Part shown: positions 56,515-64,000 of the stretch, in pieces
How positions within the stretch are numbered: position 1 is the first letter of the stretch
How the letters are laid out: each line of letters starts with the position of its first letter
Source: Limonium bicolor
Lineage: Eukaryota > Streptophyta > Magnoliopsida > Caryophyllales > Plumbaginaceae
Direction of reading: 5' to 3'
Assembly: GCA_023374045.1 (NCBI GenBank)
Contig: CM041776.1
Span: forward strand, 348,129,636 to 348,193,635
DNA: 64,000 nucleotides
Notes under the pieces: generated by a model
What the model was told of the DNA's origin: nothing
The model's database searches: none
What the model saw: the letters and a program-made list of their open reading frames with translations, nothing else
Translations under genes and position numbers: made by a program

Positions 56515-58042
56515 ATATATAGAGTCAACAAGCAAGTGTATTAATGCCCCAAGACCAATTAATGCTTATCGACAATTTTAAACGCCTCATATGATGATCC
56601 AAAATACGAACTTGGTTTTGAAGGTACTGTAAGTTTTCCAAGTACCAGCGGAAAGGTGAGGTGGGGGAGCTAATTATAAGTGATTGAGGAGGGGATAGGT
56701 AAGTAAGGATTGGAATTGGAGGATGGAAGTGACATCATAGGTACGTAGTTCCATAAGATTGGCTCCACAAATCATCTCTAGAGTGAAGCATTGATTTCTA
56801 GATACACCGGGCATTTCATTAATATTGGTGGCTAACCAAATGCTTAAAAAAGTTCAACTTTATTCAGATGACATTTCAAGATTGTAAAGATCAATGCTAC
56901 TATCAAATTCTTCAATAAGATCTTTTTTCTATAAGTACTGTTATGGGGAGTGTTGACAAATTAATTCTAAATTTAGGGAATCCCAGTACTTACTAATTGG
57001 TTCTGGCCTCTTTTTTTTTCGTAACTTCTGGTCAAGTGAAGAGTTTGCGGCTAGCCGGGATCCTTACCAACAGTTGCAAACTCCTTTATTTTGATGTCAC
57101 TCACACACACTATTGTAAGTCAAGGGAACCCGTGTATGAGTTTTAATTATGTGAACACTGCGAATGGATCCTATAGATTGAGTAGTGTGAGCGAGCAATG
57201 ATTTCCCTCTCCCTTGTGGAACGTTTGTAGGTTCATCTTTCTTGAAAGACTTATCAGCACCAGGCTCTGTCAATTCGATGGCATTTTGCTCTGGCTTCAA
57301 AGATTATTTTTGATTCTGTCAACTAAGGAATAGATAGTTTGTTTTGTTTTGATATTCTGCTGGTATCTGTATGCTGAATTCATGTAACAGCACAACTGGG
57401 CAGGACCCATGTGACGTTTATGCTACTCTGAGTAGCCCACCGATCAAAAAAAAAAATTTGTAGTGATATTATGAGGTTGTCCTTTTTGTGAAAGGCTTGG
57501 AGTAGTAACATGCTACTACCTAACTGCTGGTGTCCGTGTGTGTTTTTTTGTTTGCTCTTGCTCTAGGTTTGGTTGTAAGACAATAGGGCTGTACTTAGAT
57601 GGGGGTACTCTTTTTCCTCCTTGGGCCTTTTTCCCATGGGGTTTTGCCTAAGGAGGTTTTAATGAGGCCCACTTCACACCCATCCACCTGGTTGTCCAGG
57701 ATTTTATTTAATAAAATGGCTTTAAGCCAAAAATTATCAAAAAAAAAAGGGAAATTTCACTATATACCCCTGAGGTTTGAGCGAATTTCACAAGATACCC
57801 CCGAGGTTTCATTTTTACTACAAGATACCCCTGAGGTTTCATTTTTTTATGATATACCCCTGAGGTTTCATTTCATTATGATATACCCCTGAAAATTCAA
57901 TTTTATTACGAGATGCCCCTCAGTCAGATTCCTCATTTTTACCCTCACACCATATGCCCTAATAACCTTAGGATATATAGTCAAAGTTTTGTTTGAATTT
58001 GAAACTTAAATAAAATGCTCAAAAAAATTAAATTTCATATAA
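56515..58042. other. intergenic DNA with repeat debris
   Basis: No supported gene. A stretch at about 57570-57750 (CTTTTTCCTCCTTGGGCC..., then AATAAAATGG and an A-run) looks like a retroelement 3' end with poly(A), but the family was not settled. Confidence 0.4.
57752..57920 (-). repeat. short tandem repeat, ATACCCCTGAGGTTTCATTT type
   Basis: About five degenerate units of 30-37 bp, each with TACCCCTGAGGTTT. They directly follow an A-run at 57740-57749. Confidence 0.8.
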
Positions 58043-59069
58043 TAGGGATGGCAATGGGTCGGGTTTGGGTCGGGTGGACCATCACCCGCACCCGTCACCC
58101 GACTTCACCCGCTTCACCCATACCCGACCCGTCACTCGTTATGTATCACTCATCACCCGCGGGTGAAACGGGTGAACCCGTTTACCCGTTTGTTTTTTCT
58201 TTTTCCTTGTTCGGCGCCAGTTAGGTTTGCAAAATTAATGTGAGTGAAGAGAGAAAATAGAGACGCAGAGCATGTATGTTCCATGTTCGCTGGTTAGGGT
58301 TGCAAAATTACCTTCGGAGAAGAGAATGAAAAATTGCGTAGAGCATGTACGTTCCATGTTAGTTAGTTAGGGTTGCAAAATTACCATGAGTGAAGAGAGA
58401 AAATAGAGGCGCGGAGTATATATGTTCCATGTTTGCCGGTTAGGGTTGCAAAATTACCTCCAGGCTTTAGTGAAGAGAATGAAACATTGCGTAGAGCATA
58501 TAAGTTCCTTGTTCTTCAGCTAAGGTTGTAAAATTACCGAGAGTGAAGAGAGAAAATAGAGGCGCAGAGCATGTATCTTCCATGTTCACGGCTAGGTTGT
58601 AAAATTAACTTTAGTGAAGAGAGAAAATAGAGGCGCGTAACATCTATGTTCCATGTTCGCCAGTTAGGGTTGCAAAATTACCTTCAGTGAAAAGAATTTA
58701 AAACTGCGTCGGGCATGTATGTTAGGGTTGTGAAATTACCGAGTGATGAAAATAAAGAATGGGGCAGTCACACAAAACATGAATATTCCTTGTTCACTAG
58801 TTAGGGTTGCAAAATTACCATAGTGATGGACAATGGAAAGTAGTTAACAACTTAATATAATAATATATATTTATTATATTTATGTGGATGAGTGGGTCGG
58901 GTTGAACGGGTAAGGTGATGGGTGAAAAATGTTCACCCATCACCCAACCCGCACCCACACCTGTTTCACCCGTCACCCGTTTTTCACCCGTTGTTTGCGG
59001 GTTTTCACCCGGTTTAGTGGGTCGGGTGGCCGGGTGAAACGGATACCCGCGGACCCATTGTCATCCCTA
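58043..59069. mobile_element. hAT-like non-autonomous element
   Basis: Ends TAGGGATGGCAATGGGTC and GACCCATTGTCATCCCTA are inverted repeats of the style of plant hAT MITEs. The ends are rich in CACCCG and CGGGTG. No transposase is present. The flanking octamers (TCATATAA and GTAAATAA) agree at only five positions, so the 8-bp TSD expected of hAT is decayed. The right end abuts GTAAATAACAG, which is also where block beta starts. Confidence 0.75.
58216..58830 (+). repeat. about 80-bp tandem repeats inside the hAT-like element
   Basis: Roughly seven units containing TTAGGGTTGCAAAATTACC, GTGAAGAGAGAAAATAGAGG and CATGTATGTTCCATGTT in order, with indels. Confidence 0.85.
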
Positions 59070-59521
59070 GTAAATAACAGTATTTCTCGAGATTACGCTA
59101 ACTATTACTACTATGTTAACATCAAACTTAAACTAATTTCTAAGGTGCCGATATAGTAATCAAAAAGTATTTCTTTTAGTAATTGCATTAAGTGTTTAGT
59201 TATTATTTTGTTTTACTTTTACTAATAGTTTACTGTATAAATATCTAACTTAAACGTAGATAAATAAAAAGAACGCTAATGTTTTATTTATAAATATTAA
59301 AATGACGAGCGATAAAAAAAATAGCATAATACTGGATGGAGAGAATATATATGATCGGTGAGGATCCTAATGAAAAAAAAAATAAAAAGATAATGATCCA
59401 ATTATTTTTGAAAAAAAAAGAATCGTAACAGACCGAAATTAATACGACCGAAAACGACCAAAGTTGAGGACATTCGATCGAACCAGTCGAATTGATTACA
59501 TAAACCGAAAGTCGATAAAAT
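59070..59521 (+). repeat. duplicated block beta, upstream part, copy 2
   Basis: Matches 9853-10329 closely, including TTCTCGAGATTACGCTAAC and GAGAATATATATGATCGG. It forms the promoter-side region of the intact B3 gene. Confidence 0.88.
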
Positions 59522-59782
59522 CAATGACTCTTAGCTACAACCATATGTAGTCATCTTTGGCTACATTTTTCATGGTACAGTTTGTGTAGAGTAAATGTAT
59601 ATGTTTTATAAGTTTGTTGTACAGTTTATAAAGTTAGTATGTACATTTAGTACAAATTCAAAAATATCACAATTCACTGTATACATATACATATACATCC
59701 GTACAGTTTTGAACGATCACATGTACAGTTTTCAATGACCAAATATACATGTAGCTATCTATAGCTACATTTTTTTTGGGGG
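59522..59782. mobile_element. small insertion (MITE-like, 261 bp) upstream of the intact B3 gene
   Basis: Absent from copy 1, where GTCGATAAAATAC is continuous. Here CGATAAAAT occurs on both sides (59513-59521 and 59783-59791), a 9-bp duplication as made by Mutator-type transposition. The ends lack a clear long inverted repeat, but TAGCTACA and TGTAGCTA recur in opposite orientations near both ends. Family unassigned. Confidence 0.7.
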
Positions 59783-59792
59783 CGATAAAATA
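59783..59792 (+). promoter_or_regulatory. candidate TATA-like box of the intact B3 gene
   Basis: CGATAAAATA about 85 bp before the ATG, followed by a GC-rich stretch and pyrimidine-rich leader. A second copy (59513-59521) lies on the other side of the insertion. The assignment is inference. Confidence 0.35.
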
Positions 59793-59874
59793 CCCGCGCG
59801 CGGCCTGCTGCTCTCCCTCACATCACAGCCAAACTGACAGACACCTTGATGATCGATCTCAATCCATTAATGTG

Positions 59875-60297
59875 ATGGCCACCAATGATCACACACCAAC
59901 CTCTCTCCGCAAGATTTTTGAGAAGAAATTAGTGGAAACTGATATCACAAAGGGAATAGCTCTGGAAACTGAATCTCTCGTCCATCTCTTCCGAATCACC
60001 CTCTTGATGATCACACAGTCGAACCATATCTACGCTGACATTCCCGTGGAGGATGAGGAGAAAGATGTCTGGTCGTTCCAGTGCTACATGGAGAACCATC
60101 CAGATAAGTTCGAACCACTCCTCTTTGGCTGCGGATGGCAAAACTTTACAGGGTATAAAAAGCTCAAGGTTAAGGATAAGGTCATTATCTACTCCAAGAA
60201 TTATGTGGATTCTAGTGCGGCTGTGGATGGTCCTTTTGTGATTCATGTCCGAAGAACTATCAGATTGTTTGGAGTGGACATCACCGAGGCCGACTAG
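59875..60297 (+). CDS. B3 domain protein, intact copy 2
   Basis: A single-exon frame of 140 residues from MATNDHTPTS to TAG. Residues about 11-115 form a B3-like domain: KIFEKKLVETDITKG (the basic, D-I start), a hydrophobic strand FRITLLMITQSNHIYA, VWSFQCYMENHPDKF, LLFGCGWQNF, YKKLKVKDKVIIYSKNY, and a final HVRRTIRLFG strand. B3 proteins are plant-specific DNA-binding proteins acting in the nucleus; this short single-domain type has no known target. An upstream in-frame ATG (59776) exists, but it lies in the promoter-side DNA at the edge of the inserted element. The ATG at 59875 is used because copy 1 shares it. Homology continues on both sides with copy 1 (10411-49941). Confidence 0.78.
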   Translation: MATNDHTPTSLRKIFEKKLVETDITKGIALETESLVHLFRITLLMITQSNHIYADIPVEDEEKDVWSFQCYMENHPDKFEPLLFGCGWQNFTGYKKLKVKDKVIIYSKNYVDSSAAVDGPFVIHVRRTIRLFGVDITEAD

Positions 60298-60817
60298 CTA
60301 GACTACTTAATTACTCAATTAACAATACATATATGAGTGATTTCAAGATCTATAGCAGAATTCATTTAGATGTTGTTGTGCTGGGGTCTCCATTTGCTGT
60401 ATAGCAGAGAAACCCTGAAATGTAAATATGTTCATTATTTTGCGTTCAATTTGAATAGCTAGCGCCAGTGAGTCTTCCCGGTCGCTCCTTGAGATCCTAC
60501 CCTACCGCGCTAGGTCAAAAGTTTTGTCTATCATACAACGATCATCGATATAGTTATATATATGAACTGTTACTAGAAAAACTTTACTTAATTGATAAAA
60601 TAATGTTTCATGTATAATACTATTAAATGCAGAAGACTATAACCATCACAATATACCATTTTTATTTTCATTAGACCCGCCCTTTCAACTTATTTAACTA
60701 CACTTATGAAGGAAGTTGTGAAGAACATCAAATTTATTGTACCGCATCTATGGCGGTGCGGTTACAAACTTAATTATTAACTTCAAAAAGAATTTAACTG
60801 AAACTCTTTAGTAATTA
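60298..60817 (+). repeat. duplicated block beta, downstream part, copy 2
   Basis: Matches 49942-50505. The similarity ends at CTCTTTAGTAATT, which fixes the right edge of the duplicated unit. Confidence 0.88.
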
Positions 60818-61581
60818 GGAGGTGTTTGTTTTAGTTAATCAGGAAAGTGTGGAGGGTGATTTTTCAGTATGAGGGGGGTCTATTTAAATATGGTCTGACT
60901 GAAAAGTCGAGATCCTAGAAAAATGCCATTCTGTGGAGGGTGAAAACCCGTTATTCATGGCAGCCCTCAAATACCTACTTTATCGTCCGTCTTTCCCAGA
61001 AGGCATAAGGGAGAGTGCAAGTGTGCACTACACCCGCTCTCAATGGGCCCCACGCGGACTTATGCCTTAGAGGCGGAAATTGACCAGAGTCGCCACCTAG
61101 TTTGACCTAAGAATACTAGGAAGGAAAGAAACGAGGAATCTAAGAACCGTTAATTGACTCTGTGATTTGTTGCCTATGGATAGGACTTATCTGGTCATAC
61201 CAGAGATTCTGTGTGGGTTCGCACTGGGTTACACCCCTTAGAGTGGCAACGACCACGACCACGACCACGACTTCGGATTGGTGCCCGAGGAAACCTCGGT
61301 CTCTAATTGTCGGGATTACCTTCTTTCAAAACCTTTTTAGAGAGATTCATTTAAGAGCCAAGGATAGGATTAGGACAGAAGGAGAGAAAACGAGTGTATG
61401 AGGCGAGCCTTTATGCCAAGCTAGCTCTAGAAAGAAGAATTGATGAATTCGGATGACTATGGAATGAAAGCCTATAAGTCTGATTTTGAGAGTTGAAGAA
61501 GTTGAGGGTTTGTGGGAGTCAGAGGGGATTTGAATGTTCCAAAGACATGAATACCGTCTTAGAGTTTGGGGAATGGGTTTA

Positions 61582-61667
61582 TTGATTGGAATGGGGTCGC
61601 ACCCTTGATGGGCTGCCCACGTACTCAACTCCCTGTTGAGATCAGACCTTACGTAGTTCAGCGTTTT
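61582..61667 (+). repeat. direct repeat, copy 1 of 2
   Basis: TTGATTGGAATGGGGTCGCA through TACGTAGTTCAGCGTTTT; the second copy is at 61911-61995 with a few changes. Confidence 0.85.
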
Positions 61668-61689
61668 GGAGATGTTTGAAGTTTTGGAT

Positions 61690-61866
61690 TTGAGGGGGTA
61701 GTCTGTGAGACGCTCGGGTCTATGAGACGTTTGAAATCTTTAGATGTCGAAGTCTGTGAGACGCTTGAATCTGTGAGACGCTCAGGTCTGTGAGATGTTC
61801 AGGTCTGTGAGACATTCAAGTCATTGGGATGACAAAGTCTGTGAGACGCTCGGATCTATGAGACGA
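61690..61866 (+). repeat. 17-bp minisatellite
   Basis: Degenerate units of TCTGTGAGACGCTCAGG, about nine copies with short interruptions. Confidence 0.8.
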
Positions 61867-61910
61867 TACGGGGTTGTTCGGAGGTGAGATGGCCGAGTGA
61901 AAATGGCATT

Positions 61911-61995
61911 TTGATTGATGTGGGGTCGCACCCTGTGTGGGTTGCCTACGTACTCAACTCCCTGTTGAGATCAGACCTTACGTAGTTCAGTGTTT
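61911..61995 (+). repeat. direct repeat, copy 2 of 2
   Basis: Second copy of the 61582-61667 block, sharing GTACTCAACTCCCTGTTGAG and TACGTAGTTCAG. Confidence 0.85.
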
Positions 61996-62289
61996 TCAGG
62001 TTTTTTTGGAGATTTTGGGGTTTTTGAAGGAATTGGGATTTTGGCCTTTTGGGTATTTGAAGGATCAAAGGGGTTTTGTGGTCATTTCGTGGGGCTTGAC
62101 GGATTGTCGAGTTTGTTTTGGAGTTTGAGGTGCTTGACTCTGTGAGATATTTGAAGTCTTAAAAGGGTGATGTCTGTGAGACGCTCAGGTCTGTGAGACG
62201 TTTGAGGCTTGAAAGGATTATCAAATTTCAAAGGATTTGGCTTTTTGAGGAGCTGAGGGTTTTTGAAGTGTTTGAATTTGATGAGTCTA

Positions 62290-62640
62290 TTGAGATGTTC
62301 GAATCTATTGAACTGCGGAGACATTCGAGTGTGTTGAGCTATTGAGACGGTCGAGTCTGTTGAGCTGCTGAGACGGTCGAGTCTATTAAGCTGCTGAGAC
62401 GTTCGAGTCTGCTGAGCTGTTGAGATGGTCGAGTCTGTTAAGCTGCTGAGACGGTCGAGTCTGTTAAGCTACTGAGACGTTCGAGTCTGCTGAGCTGTTG
62501 AGATGATCGAGTCTGTTGAGTTGTTGAGACGTTCAAGTCTGTTGAGCTGCTGAGACACTTCGAGTCTGTTGAGTTGTTGAGACCTTCAAGTCTGTTGAGC
62601 TGCTGAGACGCTTGAGTCTGCGGAGCTGCTGAGACTTTTA
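62290..62640 (+). repeat. 26-bp minisatellite
   Basis: About thirteen units of GTCTGTTGAGCTGCTGAGAC plus GKTCGA, with small changes in most units. Confidence 0.85.
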
Positions 62641-62895
62641 GAGATTCAAGATGCTTGAGTTCAAAAGAGTTTGAAGTTTCAAGGAGTTTGAAGTTTCAAG
62701 GAGTTTGAGATTTATGATGTTTGGAATTATTTGGGATTGAAATGAAGTTGAATTCAATTGGGAATGAAAAGAACTTCGAATTGAATTGAATCGGGCTTAG
62801 AAAACGGGCCAGGTCAAAGTTGGGTCAAGGTCATCATTCGGTCAAGATCAACAATCAGTCGGTCAAAATTTGGGCTTCGTTTGGGCTTTTGGGCT

Positions 62896-63085
62896 AAAAT
62901 GGGTTTGGGCCTTGAAATGAGTTTGGGCCTCGAAATGGGTTTGGGCCTTGAAATGGGCTTGTGCCTCGAAATGGGCTTGGGCCTCGAAATGGGCTTGGGC
63001 CTTGAAATGGGTTTGGGCCTTGAAACGGGCTTGGGTCTCGAAATGGGCTTGGGCCTTGATGTGGGTTTGGGCCTCGAAATGGGTT
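62896..63085 (+). repeat. 18-bp minisatellite
   Basis: About ten units of ATGGGCTTGGGCCTCGAA. The open frames it creates on both strands (repeating GLGLEM or SRPKPI) are a result of the 18-bp period, not genes. Confidence 0.92.
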
Positions 63086-64000
63086 TGATGGGCAAAATTT
63101 TGTGAAGTTGGGCCAAGTCAAAATGGGTCGAGTCGAAGTGGGTCAGGTCGAAGTGGGCTTTTTGATGTGGGCTGAATTAGGCCCAATTTGGGCTTTTGGT
63201 CCGATTGGGCTTTTGGTCTTTTTTAAGGAAATACACATTGGGCCGGATCAGAAATGGGCCTCAAAAAATGGGTTAGGAAGTGGGTTGTTATTGGGCTGAT
63301 TTGAGACTCATTTTATGGATTTGATTTTTGACATATTCTGAAGATTTTATTTTTTTTATTTTTGAATTGAATAATTGATTGTGCATTTTATTTTTACATT
63401 ATGGATGATTTGGAAAATTTCAAGGAAAATAGGTATTCCTCAAATGGGTCGTGTCTAGGACCCGTATTCATGGAGGATACCCCACCCTAAAGCTTTTCTA
63501 CAAAGGGGTGACCTATGGGCTATCTAAGGTCACCTGTAAGATCAATTAATAGTTTGAAGTGAAAATAACAAAAGCAAAAACAAAGGCAAAGGCAAAGCAG
63601 AACAATCATAAAATCGAAGATATATATATGCCAAAACATCATCGAGACTAGCAGAATGAAACAATCCTTAGCAATTAAACGGGTTAGTCTCAAGTGAAGT
63701 TTGGATTAAAACTATGTCCGAATCAACTTCCAAACCAAATTCATGCGCAAGGAGATGAAAACAATAATACAAAATGAAGCCGATAATTGATCATAAACAA
63801 GAGAAGTTGCAGGTGATAGAAAACTAACCGACGGGGTGGCCTCCCCCCGGTTTATCATTCAATCAAGAAAAGGAAATCCCAAAGGAAAGAGCTCATAATC
63901 CCTGTCTCGGCTATGTGTGATCAACATGTCCATAGTGTGATTATATTAAGCCTAAAACTCCATGAGCCCAAGAAATAAGCAAAGTCCAGCCCGTACTCGA

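Larger units (their letters stand above)
60818..64000. mobile_element. probable Ty3/gypsy (Tat-like) retrotransposon remnant, minisatellite-rich
   Basis: No coding domain is seen. Text such as TTGACCAGAGTCGCCACCTA (about 61080) and two copies of a GTACTCAACTCCCTGTTGAG ... TACGTAGTTCAG block (61582-61667 and 61911-61995) is of a kind I associate with long terminal or untranslated regions of plant Tat/Ogre-type retrotransposons. Three distinct minisatellites lie inside. Element ends were not found and the window ends within this DNA. Confidence 0.4.

Noticed and set aside
57097..57300. 67-residue minus-strand frame
   Set aside because: Short, without resemblance to a known family, in repeat-rich DNA.
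62814..63116. 100-residue frame of repeating SRPKPI and its plus-strand counterpart
   Set aside because: Produced by an 18-bp minisatellite whose period is a multiple of three.

Overview
This is a plant nuclear window. It has spliced genes, plant-only transposon families (CACTA/En-Spm with TNP2 and Ulp1-type genes, a Mutator-like element with a plant mobile domain gene, Ty1-copia, Stowaway- and hAT-like MITEs), AT-rich intergenic DNA and B3-domain gene copies. The style looks angiosperm, probably eudicot, but species cannot be read from the sequence. No rRNA, tRNA, CRISPR or bacterial-type operon was seen. The only ordinary host genes supported are B3-type genes; nearly everything else is mobile DNA, much of it nested.

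Layout. 289-5330 is a CACTA element (TSD TAT) carrying pieces of a splicing factor SF3a60 gene (Pack-CACTA). 5853-6090 is a Stowaway MITE. 8789-9103 is a B3 gene fragment. At 10411 a B3 gene begins, and it is cut twice. A 24-kb CACTA element (CACTA-A, 10437-34481, TSD AAC) lies in codon 9. A 15-kb Mutator-like element (MULE, 34731-49762, 10-bp TSD) lies further 3'. The gene ends at 49941 and its reading frame is still open across the joined pieces. CACTA-A has its TNP2 transposase gene split by a related element, CACTA-B (16686-30899, TSD TTC), whose own TNP2 gene is split by a likely solo LTR (22859-28207). The MULE holds a plant mobile domain gene, a 191-bp tandem array split by another solo LTR, two small genes resembling the N-terminal part of its own transposase, a damaged transposase gene whose first codons are split by a third solo LTR, and an array of palindromes at its right end.

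The right part holds a 5.2-kb Ty1-copia element (51275-56509, TSD AACTC), a hAT-like element (58043-59069), a second and uninterrupted B3 gene (59875-60297) with a small insertion just upstream, and a minisatellite-rich region reminiscent of a Ty3-gypsy retrotransposon (about 60830-64000). Short homologous blocks (7524-7850 with 50576-50852; 9853-10436 plus 34482-34730 plus 49763-50505 with 59070-60817) show that the two B3 genes arose by tandem duplication of a unit of roughly 3.7-3.9 kb. One copy was then destroyed by transposons.

No single new system is proven. The strongest leads are the two stand-alone N-terminal-module genes in the MULE, its palindrome array, the twice-interrupted but otherwise open B3 gene, and the TNP2 / TNPA-Ulp1 two-gene arrangement conserved in both CACTA elements. 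Many genes carry one-base frameshifts, often in homopolymers, so some damage could be assembly error. Exon limits are read by eye.
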